Part shown: in pieces, positions 26,601 to 33,661 of the stretch
Numbering within the stretch: the stretch's first letter is position 1
Layout: every line of letters starts with the position of its first letter
Source: an uncultured Clostridium sp.
Lineage (GTDB): Bacteria > Bacillota > Clostridia > TANB77 > CAG-508
Assembly: GCA_946495655.1 (NCBI GenBank)
Contig: CAMMDS010000014.1
Coordinates: 1 to 38,967 of the forward strand
DNA: 38,967 nt
Direction: 5' to 3'
The notes under the pieces: model-generated
Database searches by the model: none
The model's input: the letters and a program-made list of their open reading frames with translations, nothing else
What the model was told of the DNA's origin: nothing
Position numbers and translations under genes: made by a program

Positions 26601-28010
26601 TGATGGGTTTGTTTTCACATTTTCCTCAAATAACTGTATTAAAGGTAATTCTTTATCATATTCATAACCTGTGTAATTAAAATCATTTAAGAATTTATCT
26701 GCTTCAGCATGTGTTATAACAGGAATATCCTTTATTTCTACTTGTGGATTATCTAAGATAAATGAAATCATTTCTAAAATTCTATCATGTATATTATAAA
26801 TATCTTTTTCATCTAATTTAGCAACTTGATAATCATAGTAAATATCAAATGTACCTGTATTATCCATATCGTAAAAATGAATTTCAAGTGTGTTAGAAAT
26901 ATATCCTGAAAAAATCCAGTGAGTAGAATAGCTAACATCTGAATTTTGTTTATTATCCTTAGCATTTTGGTATGATAATACTAAATCATATAAATTTTCA
27001 CTAAAATTATATTTATCTTTAATTTCTTTTAAAAACATATCATATGGATATTTTTGATGTCTGAAAATACTAAGTTGTGCTAAAGCTACATCATTCAAAT
27101 AATCAGCAAAAGATTCATCAGCTGTAAAAGTAGTTTTAAAAGGCACAGTACTAATAAACATACCACTTGTATGTTTTTCTTTAAAATTAGTTCTATTTAA
27201 AACTGGTGTACCAACAATAGGACTATGGTTATTATTTATTTTTGCAATATATAGTGAATAAATAGTCATAAAGAAAGTGTAGATAGAACAATTATTATTC
27301 TTACAAAATTCACTAATACGACTATAAATATTAGTATCTAAATTAAAAGTTATTCTTTTAGCTAATGTGTCTGCTGAAATATTTGAATTGGGTGAAATAT
27401 GAGACACCACAGGTTCGGTGTCGAAAAGACTGTTCCAAAAATCATGATCTTTTTGGAAACGATTACTAGATTTATATTCATTTTCTGACTTGATATAATC
27501 AATATATGATGGGTAAAAATTAGAATCAATTTCTCTTTGGTTGGTAATAGAAGAATAATAGTCCATAACTTCACTTAAGAAAAGACTAATATTCCATGCA
27601 TCAGATATTAAGTGATGAAATAATGTTGTAAATCCGCCAGAACCATCTGGTAATTTAAACATTACAAAGTTAAATAATTTAGAGTCGACTATATTAAAAG
27701 GAGTGTTTATTTCCTTTTGTGCGAGCTCTTTTGCTTCTTCAGTAGAATTAAGTGAAACTAAGTCAAATTGAATAGGTGAGTATTCTACTAAATATTGTTT
27801 TGGTATTCCTTTTTCAATACAAAATCTGAGTTTTGGTGCATCATTATATTTTATAAATAGATTAATTGCTTCATTTAGTGCATCGAAGTCAACTTTAGAG
27901 TCAATATATAGGTATCCTCCCATATTGTTTATACTTGTATTAGAGATATATTCTTCTGTTAGCCAGATAGAATCCTGAGAAGATGTTAAATCATATAGTT
28001 CCCTCTTCAT
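20607..28010 (-). CDS. Two-module NRPS, C-A-T-C-A-T-R, with terminal thioester reductase
   Basis: 2467 aa. C1 (about 1-440) has HHLISDAW (132-139). A1 (about 455-960) has YTSGSTGTPKG near 600. T1 has LGGDSL near 980. C2 (about 1025-1460) has HHIICDGE near 1170. A2 (about 1480-1975) has YTSGSTGAPKG near 1632. T2 has LGGDSL near 2017. The C-terminal reductase (about 2095-2467) has an NAD(P)-binding VGVTGFVGIH and a catalytic YIHTK. It would join two amino acids and release the product reductively as an aldehyde. A C domain at the very start suggests N-acylation of the first residue. This architecture matches gut clostridial NRPSs reported to make dipeptide aldehydes and pyrazinones. A divergent acyl ligase lies beside it. 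No phosphopantetheinyl transferase or exporter is in the window. Amino-acid substrates are not assigned. Confidence 0.95.
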   Translation of the reverse strand: MKRELYDLTSSQDSIWLTEEYISNTSINNMGGYLYIDSKVDFDALNEAINLFIKYNDAPKLRFCIEKGIPKQYLVEYSPIQFDLVSLNSTEEAKELAQKEINTPFNIVDSKLFNFVMFKLPDGSGGFTTLFHHLISDAWNISLFLSEVMDYYSSITNQREIDSNFYPSYIDYIKSENEYKSSNRFQKDHDFWNSLFDTEPVVSHISPNSNISADTLAKRITFNLDTNIYSRISEFCKNNNCSIYTFFMTIYSLYIAKINNNHSPIVGTPVLNRTNFKEKHTSGMFISTVPFKTTFTADESFADYLNDVALAQLSIFRHQKYPYDMFLKEIKDKYNFSENLYDLVLSYQNAKDNKQNSDVSYSTHWIFSGYISNTLEIHFYDMDNTGTFDIYYDYQVAKLDEKDIYNIHDRILEMISFILDNPQVEIKDIPVITHAEADKFLNDFNYTGYEYDKELPLIQLFEENVKTNPSKTAIVFQNNKMSYEELNNKANIIADILINKGVKRNDIVGIMLNRSFETLVSVFGTLKAGAGYMLIDPALPQDRIEYMLSNAKAKTLITTSSMEIEYEDKLLIDTVDFNKEADNPNAETNNEDAFCVIYTSGSTGTPKGVELKRIGVINMVNSYKKFLYTDTCENFLSTSTVAFDMFIVENFVSLLSGKTVILTNEEEQKIPAYTSELIKKYNVDFILSTPSKIELLLLNDETKSSLKNVKVIQLGGEVFKDSLYKRLRECSNAKIFNGYGPSECTACASNKEITDSEDITIGVPFLNTRIYILNDDLNILPIGYTGEICICGDGVGKGYINNEEITKKSFVKDIYSDSIMYKTGDMGKYAKDGNIIYIGRRDAQVKLRGLRIELDEITNRITKINGIINAVSVIKKVNNIDCICSYVIKSSDITEEQIQDNLKHSLPYYMIPSHIVFMDSLPITLNGKIDTKELPDIQIQENSYIAPKTNTEIKLSKLWNEILDIEKISTDSNFFNLGGDSLCSIKLVSEVYSEFGVKINIKDIFQYSTIKSLAKHIDSLQEKKNQTSTTIAKAPIQDSYPLSSAQRRIYFTINMDPNTITYNTPGALLFDKCPDATKLENAINTVLNNHCAFRTYFEVNQDDDVKQKLIEKIDFKLNIINEKEKDLEQIFNSFLKPFDLSKAPLIRAELHVFSDNSAALFIDIHHIICDGESISLFVNELCNLYNDLRTSSSDIDYIDYSVWENNNLNSEEYKKNKSYWLRQFEGELPVLNMPTNYSRPVVQSFEGSKVYATIPQDKKVEEFCKKYNCTPYSLLLTVYYTLLYKYTNQTDIIVGSPIVGRERSEFYNIIGMFVNTLALRTNIDSNSKFADYLRINTANLFTAFEHQTYPFDELVKDLNISRDTSRNPLFDTMFTYQNNGNPHVHLDGIDTEYYIPDNHSSKFDFSLEIIPEGNDLKLNLEYCTKLFDKNFMDKFLKHYINILDIILDNPNIQISEINMLSDEEKDLILNKYNQNSLDYPSDKSIFELFEEIAKNNNNTAIIYNEQKISYEELYEKVNEFSAYLISQGIKKGEIVATLLKRSSNLIIAMLGAMKCGAIYLPISTELPQDRINYILSNSNAKTVVVDNSSPNLVIDNITKINIDEIHIDDVETNIKEKILPDDILYIIYTSGSTGAPKGVKITNKNLNNFIHSFKNLFGNSVNNDDICLSTTNISFDVSMWEFFFTLLNGATLYLYPHENIEDIFDYCKTIVDKKITMAYLPPNILEEVYSILSGYEVNLNKILIGVEPIKVELMKKYFSLSPNMRIVNGYGPTETTICCTAFVFRKNENIHYDTIPIGKPLHNLQAYVLDKDLQPVPFGVSGELYICGDNVGKGYLNNEKMTKERYIPCKYNHNQIMYKTGDVVKLNEDGNLSFIGRNDNQIKIKGHRIELNEISNTILKYPTITKCQVIVKEENDNKYLVAYFTASKKIVINDLRSFLSSKLPFYSIPNLLIQLDKFVLTVNGKIDTKYLNNLSVSISSEYEEPHTDLEKKLVELWKQFLKVDKIGINDNFFELGGDSLIAIKLQIEIFKLGININYSDIFTHPTIKELANKTSSVVKQLDIENYDYSNINKLIEKNSEPIDTDVNTVKLENVLLVGVTGFVGIHILDELLSNTTANVYCLIRKKNNIDITSRLIKTLHFYFENKYDSYIGNRIKIIEGDIAKPHFGLLDNKYDKLGNKISCVINSAAIVKHYGSQDLFDKTNIEGVQNIIDFCKNFDVKLYHISTLSVSGNVFAEDSFNASQVKEKTTFRENNLYINQDLSNIYIHTKFIAERLILENVANNELSAIIIRLGNITNRYSDGKFQINISENAFLNRLISFIKLKCIPDYLKTGYLEFTPVDVCANAIVQIIQNNLKYTILHLFNNKHLDLTKMVDFLNEYGLEMHFVDNKEFVNIINDTLENNNNILSGIINDFDSDKKLQYESDVKLDNHFSNLVLRDIGFEWPEISKEYIFKYLNYLKNIGYIS

Positions 28011-28212
28011 AATCTAAAAACCCCCGTACAAAATTTAAGTATACTATAAGAATTATATAATCAAAACCAGGAAAAATCAATAATAACATTGAAATATTTG
28101 ACAATTTTTGTAATATTTTATGATTACAGTGGTTTTTTGGAAGAATATATGATATACTTCCTATAACAAATGCAAGGAGAGAGTAAAATAATATTAATGT
28201 TGGGAGGAATTT

Positions 28213-29922
28213 ATGAAAAAAAATTCATTTAAAACATATAAAGTTGAGAAAATATTTAATTTTAAAGAATTAGTAAAAAGATATGAGAAGTTTGATGAAC
28301 ATATAGCTTTTAAATATAAAAAAGATGGACAAATAAAAGAAATTACATATAGTAAATTTGCAAAAAATATAAAAGCTATATCAGAAGCTGTGTTAGATAT
28401 GGATCTAAAAAGAGTAGTAGTAATAGGAAATAATAGATATGAATGGTGTATAACATATTTAGGAGTTACAACAGCAGGAAGAGTTATAGTTCCATTAGAT
28501 AAAGCATTAACAGATGTGGAAATTGAGAAATTAATAAAAAGAAGTGAAGCCGATGCTATAGTCTATGAAGAAAAATACAATAAAGTAGTAGAAGATATTA
28601 TAAAAAAAGGATGTAATATAAAATATAGAATATGCATGGATGATATAGAAAATGAAAACGTAATAAAAATAACAGATTTTCTAAATAAAGGTAGAAACAT
28701 TATTGAATCAGGAAAATCAAAAGCGGGTAATGTTGAAATAGATGATAATAAAATGTATATTATGCTATTTACTTCTGGTACAACTAATGAACCCAAAGCA
28801 GTAATGCTCTCTCAAAGAAATATATGCGAAAATATAAATGCTATTTCAGCACAAGTAAAACTATATCAAACAGATACATTACTTTCATTTTTACCAATTC
28901 ATCATACATTTGAATGCACTATCACATTTTTATATGGTACATATAATGGTGCGACAGTAGCTTTTTGTGAAGGACTAAGATATATTGCTGATAATTTAAA
29001 AGAATTTAAAGTAACAGTTTTTGTGGCGGTTCCTCTTGTTCTTGAAACAATGTATAAAAAAATACAAAAAGGAATTGCAGATAGCGGAAAAGCAGAATTA
29101 ATAGATAAAATGAAGAAAATATCAAGAGCTTTGCTAAAATGTAAAATAGATGTTAGAAAAAAATTGTTTAAACCTGTGTTAAAACAATTTGATGAATATT
29201 TGAGAGTAGTTTTCTATGGTGCAGCACCTATGGATAAAGCAACAATAGATGGATACAACGATTTTGGAATATCACAAGTTCAAGGATATGGATTAACAGA
29301 AAGTTCACCAGTTTTAACAGCAGAAGCAGATCATAAAAAAAGACCTGGATCAATAGGTGTTCCATTAAATAATATAGAGCTAAAAATAGATAATCCAGAT
29401 AAAGACGGAGTTGGAGAAATTATAGCAAAAGGACCAAGTATAATGCTTGGATATTATAAAAATGAAGAAGCAACCAAAAAAGCTTTACAAGATGGATGGC
29501 TTCATACAGGAGATTATGGATATATAGATGAAGATGGATTCGTATTTATTACAGGAAGAAAAAGCGACATAATAGTATTAAGAAATGGAAAAAATATATA
29601 TCCACAAGAGTTAGAATTTTTGGTAAATAAACTTCCATATGTTGCTGAGAATATGGTATTTGCTAGAAACAAAACAAAAACAGATACTGTACTTTGTGCT
29701 AAAATTGTGTATAACAAAGAAAATTTAGAATTAAGTTTTGGACAAAAAACGCAAGAAGAATATAAAAAATTAATATGGAAAGATATTAAAAATATAAATA
29801 AAGATTTGCCGATGTATAAACATATAAAAGAAATTATTATAACAGATGAACCACTAGAGAAAACTACAACACAAAAAGTAAAGAGATTTGCAGAAATGAA
29901 AAAATTAGAAAAAGCAAAATGA
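28213..29922 (+). CDS. AMP-dependent acyl-CoA synthetase/ligase
   Basis: A 569-aa member of the long-chain acyl-CoA synthetase type of the ANL superfamily. It has the P-loop LFTSGTTNEPKAVML (about 190), AMP-binding VQGYGLTESSPV (about 356), LHTGDYGYIDEDGFVFITGR (about 430-450) and the hinge/C-terminal region RKSDIIVLRNGKNIYPQELE, with a lysine near the end (TTTQKVKRF). It activates a carboxylic acid, probably fatty, to an acyl-adenylate and acyl-CoA. It diverges from the NRPS across 200 nt, so it may supply the acyl group for the NRPS starter C domain; this is inference. The SD GGGAGG is good. The stop codon lies inside a palindromic repeat. Confidence 0.88.
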   Translation: MKKNSFKTYKVEKIFNFKELVKRYEKFDEHIAFKYKKDGQIKEITYSKFAKNIKAISEAVLDMDLKRVVVIGNNRYEWCITYLGVTTAGRVIVPLDKALTDVEIEKLIKRSEADAIVYEEKYNKVVEDIIKKGCNIKYRICMDDIENENVIKITDFLNKGRNIIESGKSKAGNVEIDDNKMYIMLFTSGTTNEPKAVMLSQRNICENINAISAQVKLYQTDTLLSFLPIHHTFECTITFLYGTYNGATVAFCEGLRYIADNLKEFKVTVFVAVPLVLETMYKKIQKGIADSGKAELIDKMKKISRALLKCKIDVRKKLFKPVLKQFDEYLRVVFYGAAPMDKATIDGYNDFGISQVQGYGLTESSPVLTAEADHKKRPGSIGVPLNNIELKIDNPDKDGVGEIIAKGPSIMLGYYKNEEATKKALQDGWLHTGDYGYIDEDGFVFITGRKSDIIVLRNGKNIYPQELEFLVNKLPYVAENMVFARNKTKTDTVLCAKIVYNKENLELSFGQKTQEEYKKLIWKDIKNINKDLPMYKHIKEIIITDEPLEKTTTQKVKRFAEMKKLEKAK

Positions 29923-29950
29923 GAAATTGGGGACAGACCCCAATTTCTCA
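29920..29950 (+). repeat. 31-bp GGGGACAG palindrome overlapping the ligase stop codon
   Basis: A perfect 13-bp inverted repeat (TGAGAAATTGGGG and its complement) with loop ACAGA. The first three bases are the TGA stop of the ligase gene. There is no long T tail, so it is a weak candidate terminator and looks more like a REP-type repeat. A near-identical copy is at 31160-31190. Confidence 0.85.
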
Positions 29951-30022
29951 TAAAATCATTGTTTAAAATTATTTGACTCTGGTTAAAATATAAATAAATA
30001 TAATTTTAACGGAGGAAAATAA

Positions 30023-31162
30023 ATGAATGATTATATTAAGCAAGATAAAAGAAAAAAACTAAAAGGAGAGTTAACTAAAGTGTTAATAGTTCTTTTAGTT
30101 TTTTTGATTTTGATTTTGTCATACATATTATATCAAAAAATTCAGGTAACGGAGAGTAATTTAAGTCAGCAAAATATTACAGCAGAAAGAACAATGCAAA
30201 CAATAGATGAAGTAAAAGAAAAAAATAAAACAGTAACAGAAATGATAGCAGACATAAATAATACAGTAGTTGGAATATCTAAAGTAAAAAATAACGGAAA
30301 TAGCATTTTCTCTGATGAAAATATTAATAATTTGGGTTTAGGAACTGGATTAATTGTAGGAGAAAATGGATATATATTAACAAATGCACATGTAAGTGGA
30401 GAAAAATACAGTAAATGCTATATTACACTAGCAGATGGAAAAACTTATGATGGAAATGTGGTTTGGTCAAATAATGATATAGATATGTCTATAGTAAAAA
30501 TAAATCAAAAAAATTTACAAGTAGCAACACTTGGAAGTTCAGATGACATAAAAGTAGGAGAAACTGTTTATGCAATAGGAAACCCAATAGGATTTGAATT
30601 CCAAAGAACAGTTACATCAGGCATAATAAGTGCAACAAACCGAACAATTAAATTTGAAGAAGATGAACAAGAAACATACATGGAAGATTTAATTCAAACA
30701 GATGCAACAATAAATCCGGGAAATAGCGGAGGACCATTAGTAAATGCAGATGGACAAGTAATTGGTATAAATGGAGTAAAAATAACTTCTGCAGAAGGAA
30801 TTAGTTTTGCAATTCCAATAAATTCTGTAAAAGCAGTTATAGAGAGTTTTAATTTAAATGGAAAATTTGAAGAAGCAAGTTTAGGAGTATTTGCTTTTGA
30901 TAAAAATGTGTTAGGATATATTGATGAAAATTTAAAATTTAATGAAGGAATTTATGTAGCTAAAGTAAATAGAAATTCTGCAGCAGAAAATGCAGGAATA
31001 AAAGAAAGAGATATTTTACTAAGTATTGATGGAAACAAATTAGAAAGAATGTGTGATTTAAGATGCTATATCTATACAAAAAAACCAGGAGACAAAGTAA
31101 CGTTAAAAGTACAGAGGAATTATAGAGAATTAGAAATAGAAGCAACTTTAAAGAAAAAATGA
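30023..31162 (+). CDS. HtrA/DegP-like membrane-anchored serine protease
   Basis: 379 aa. A basic start and one membrane helix (about 18-38) are followed by a coiled linker (about 45-75). The trypsin-like domain contains His in ILTNAHVSG (about 122), Asp in NNDIDMSIVKI (about 153) and Ser in NPGNSGGPLV (about 234), so the triad is complete. The PDZ domain (about 285-375) has the ENAGIKERDILLSIDG segment. The protease acts outside the membrane on misfolded or specific envelope proteins. The SD ACGGAGGA precedes the ATG. A TTGACT box lies upstream, but its spacing to a TATAAT is long. The stop codon lies in a second copy of the 31-bp palindrome. Confidence 0.93.
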   Translation: MNDYIKQDKRKKLKGELTKVLIVLLVFLILILSYILYQKIQVTESNLSQQNITAERTMQTIDEVKEKNKTVTEMIADINNTVVGISKVKNNGNSIFSDENINNLGLGTGLIVGENGYILTNAHVSGEKYSKCYITLADGKTYDGNVVWSNNDIDMSIVKINQKNLQVATLGSSDDIKVGETVYAIGNPIGFEFQRTVTSGIISATNRTIKFEEDEQETYMEDLIQTDATINPGNSGGPLVNADGQVIGINGVKITSAEGISFAIPINSVKAVIESFNLNGKFEEASLGVFAFDKNVLGYIDENLKFNEGIYVAKVNRNSAAENAGIKERDILLSIDGNKLERMCDLRCYIYTKKPGDKVTLKVQRNYRELEIEATLKKK

Positions 31163-31190
31163 GAAATTGGGGACAGACCCCGATTTCTCA
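31160..31190 (+). repeat. Second 31-bp GGGGACAG palindrome, overlapping the htrA-like stop codon
   Basis: Differs from 29920-29950 at one position, which turns one A-T pair into a G-T pair so that the RNA hairpin is kept. The TGA at its left edge is again the stop codon of the preceding gene. Confidence 0.85.
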
Positions 31191-31238
31191 AAATTACTAT
31201 AAATCAAAAATAATTTACTGAAAAACAATAAAAAAGTA

Positions 31239-31267
31239 TTGACAAATAATAAAATAGAATGTAAAAT
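31239..31267 (+). promoter_or_regulatory. Promoter of the DUF4173-DUF2975-XRE operon
   Basis: A consensus TTGACA and a TAAAAT are separated by 17 nt, about 35 nt before the start codon. Confidence 0.78.
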
Positions 31268-31302
31268 TATTGCATAATTAAAAAGAAAGGAATGGTTATT
31301 AT

Positions 31303-32766
31303 ATGAAAATAGCCGTAATTGGAAGCTTTTTGATAGCAATATTACATTCTATTTTATTTTATGGACAAAAATTGGGGGGTTCTGTGATTCTATTTTGTTT
31401 AGCTTTAGGATTTTTTTTAATATATATATTAGATAAAAATAATAAAATAAAAAATCAAAAAGCATTGCTATTATGTTTGCCTATACTACTTATATCTGCA
31501 ACATATTTTATATTTAACAATTCATTTTTTTATATTGCAAATATAGTAACTATTATAATTTTATTTATATTAATGGTAATTTTAGCTGTGTTTGATAAAA
31601 CCACAATAGGATTAATAATAAATAAAGTAGTGTATTTGGTTCTAGGACCAATTGAATTTCTAGAGGAAGCTATAGGAAGTATAATAGAGGTTATTTCAAA
31701 TCTATTCAAGAAGAAAGAAGCATCAAAAGAAAAGAACGAGAAAATAAGAAAAATTATATTAGGCGTTTTAATAACAATACCAATATTGATAATTGTGCTA
31801 ATATTGCTTTCAAGTGCAGATAGTATTTTTTCTAGTGAATTGAAAGAAGTAATAGATACAATATTTAGTCTTGATATTTTTGAAAGTGAAACATATGTAA
31901 ATTTATTTTTCAGAATAATAATAATTTTAATAATAACAGTATATTTAATTGCTCTTTTATATAACATTCTAGAAGATAATTTCTGCGAAAAAGATACTTC
32001 AGAAAAAAGAAAATGGACACTAGATGCTACAATTGGTAATACAATATTAACAATATTAAATTTAGTTTATCTAGTTTTCTGTTATATTCAAATATCTGTA
32101 TTATTTATGAAAACAGGAAATTTACAAAATTTTGATTATGCAAATTATGCTAGACAAGGTTTCTTTCAATTAATGGCAGTATCTATAATTAATTTAATAA
32201 TAATATTAATTACTAGTAAAAAGAATGAAACCAATAAAAAAATAAGCTATACAAAAATAATGAATTTACTTTTAGCAGTATTTACTTTAATAATATTATT
32301 CTCATCATTTTATAGAATGCATTTGTATGAACAAGAATATGGATATACATTTTTAAGGTTAATGGTATATTTTGCATTAATAACAGAAGCGATTTTAATT
32401 ATTCCAACGGTAATGTATATATTAGATATTAATATTAACTTAACAAAAACATATTTTGTAGTGATAATTATAATGTATATAGTAGTGAATTATATTAATA
32501 TTGATAATATGATTGCTAAGAAAAATATCGATAGATATTTTGAAGATAATTCTGAAACATATGAACTAGACATGAATTACCTTCAAACACTTAGTATAGA
32601 CGGGGCAAAACAAATTAAAAGATTAAAAGACACTACAGATGAAAATATAATGAATCAAGTTGAGTATTATTTAAATCATGTAAAATCAGAAACAGAAAAT
32701 ATTACTTGGCAAAGTTTTAATATAAATAAGATTATTGCCATGAATGAATTAAAAGGAGTAGAATAA
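31303..32766 (+). CDS. DUF4173 polytopic membrane protein
   Basis: A 487-aa protein with about ten hydrophobic helices spread over residues 1-410. The DUF4173 signature stretch NFDYANYARQGFFQLMAVSI lies near 285, and RMHLYEQEYGYTFLRLMVYF near 345. The soluble C-terminal tail (about 415-487) contains NYLQTLSIDGAKQIKRL. The function of the family is not known. Its stop overlaps the start of the DUF2975 gene (TAATG), indicating translational coupling. An AAAGGAATGG SD precedes the ATG. Confidence 0.8.
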   Translation: MKIAVIGSFLIAILHSILFYGQKLGGSVILFCLALGFFLIYILDKNNKIKNQKALLLCLPILLISATYFIFNNSFFYIANIVTIIILFILMVILAVFDKTTIGLIINKVVYLVLGPIEFLEEAIGSIIEVISNLFKKKEASKEKNEKIRKIILGVLITIPILIIVLILLSSADSIFSSELKEVIDTIFSLDIFESETYVNLFFRIIIILIITVYLIALLYNILEDNFCEKDTSEKRKWTLDATIGNTILTILNLVYLVFCYIQISVLFMKTGNLQNFDYANYARQGFFQLMAVSIINLIIILITSKKNETNKKISYTKIMNLLLAVFTLIILFSSFYRMHLYEQEYGYTFLRLMVYFALITEAILIIPTVMYILDININLTKTYFVVIIIMYIVVNYINIDNMIAKKNIDRYFEDNSETYELDMNYLQTLSIDGAKQIKRLKDTTDENIMNQVEYYLNHVKSETENITWQSFNINKIIAMNELKGVE

Positions 32767-33221
32767 TGAAAGTAACAGGAAAAAATAGTTTATCAAACTT
32801 TATAGCGATATGTTTAAAAATAATATTTGTAGTTGGAATTATAATATATATTACATTACCATTTTTACTTAATATGTATGTTGAGTTATTTAATCCGGTA
32901 TTAAAATATATACCAGCACTTATAATATTGTATGCATCAGGTATACCAGCATTAATAATAGTATATAAGTTTATAAAAATATTTAATACATTAAAACAAG
33001 ATAATCCATTTATAATTGAGAATGTAAAACATTTAAAAGTAATTTCCATTTGTTCTTTAATTATATCCATAGAATATATAATTGGAATGTTCTTTATAGT
33101 ATCTATTTTTGAAATAATCTTAATTGCAGTATTTATAATTGTTTGGCTTGGAGGATATATTTTATCTGAATTATTAAGAAAAGCAATTGATTATAAAGAA
33201 GAAAATGATTTAACAATATAA
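32766..33221 (+). CDS. DUF2975 membrane protein
   Basis: A 151-aa protein with four membrane helices (about 15-37, 50-72, 97-117, 120-143) and the DUF2975-type loop FKIFNTLKQDNPFIIENVKH-like segment between helices 2 and 3. DUF2975 proteins are typically encoded directly upstream of a short XRE regulator, as here. They are thought to act together, though what they sense is unknown. It overlaps the preceding DUF4173 gene by one base. Confidence 0.85.
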   Translation: MKVTGKNSLSNFIAICLKIIFVVGIIIYITLPFLLNMYVELFNPVLKYIPALIILYASGIPALIIVYKFIKIFNTLKQDNPFIIENVKHLKVISICSLIISIEYIIGMFFIVSIFEIILIAVFIIVWLGGYILSELLRKAIDYKEENDLTI

Positions 33222-33233
33222 GGAGGTAGGAAG

Positions 33234-33437
33234 ATGGCAATAGTTGTAAATTTAGATGTAATGATGGCAAAAAGAAAAATGTCTTCTTCTGAACTCGCAG
33301 AGAAGATAGGAATCACCAATGCTAATTTATCAATACTTAAAACAGGTAAAGGAAAAGCTATAAGATTTTCAACACTAGATGCAATATGTAAAGTATTAGA
33401 ATGTCAGCCAGGAGATATTTTAGAATATAGAGAATGA
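33234..33437 (+). CDS. Small XRE/Cro-type regulator (YozG-like)
   Basis: 67 aa made almost entirely of a helix-turn-helix: VNLDVMMAKRKMSSSELAEK, IGITNANLSILKTGKGKAIR and a C-terminal LDAICKVLECQPGDILEYRE typical of the YozG-like group. A strong AAGGAGG SD lies 7 nt before the ATG. It is the third gene of the operon with DUF2975, and is probably membrane-coupled or autoregulatory through that partner (inference from the common pairing). Confidence 0.9.
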   Translation: MAIVVNLDVMMAKRKMSSSELAEKIGITNANLSILKTGKGKAIRFSTLDAICKVLECQPGDILEYRE

Positions 33438-33440
33438 AAT

Positions 33441-33600
33441 AATGAAACAAGGGGACGGAAGAATTGTTTCCAAAATGGAAAAAAAAGTTGGTCCCCCCTT
33501 TTTATTTTTGTTTAAAAAAATAAAATAATAAAAAAAAGAAAGAGGGGGAGCCAGGATTTGTCCAAAATTTGGAACAAATTGTGCGTCCCCTTGTTTCATT
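33441..33600. repeat. 160-bp MITE-like element with perfect 17-bp terminal inverted repeats
   Basis: The ends are AATGAAACAAGGGGACG (33441-33457) and its exact complement (33584-33600). Inner arms also pair: AATTGTTTCC...TGGA with TCC...GGAACAAATT, and GGTCCCCCC with GAGGGGGAGCC. The whole element therefore folds into one long imperfect hairpin. There is no ORF. It begins 3 nt after the XRE stop codon. The GGGGACG ends match the GGGGAC theme of the shorter palindromes, so it resembles a REP doublet or a non-autonomous mobile element. Confidence 0.85.
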
Positions 33601-33661
33601 TTGTTTAAAAAACTAAATATAGGTAATACTATAACTAGTTTTTATTTAGGAGTGTGATAAT

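Noticed and set aside
21000..27900. Amino-acid specificity of the two NRPS A domains
   Set aside because: I lined up the binding-pocket positions by eye (roughly D-M-V-S-I-L-G-A-C for A1 and D-V-W-N-L-G-G-I-C for A2), but neither matched a code I know well enough to name a substrate.
29514..29951. Antisense frame of 145 codons over the end of the acyl ligase gene
   Set aside because: The ligase frame is backed by conserved motifs across the same bases; the antisense product has no recognisable features.
31530..31967. Antisense frame of 145 codons within the DUF4173 gene
   Set aside because: Shadow of a well-supported membrane-protein gene; no promoter or SD of its own.
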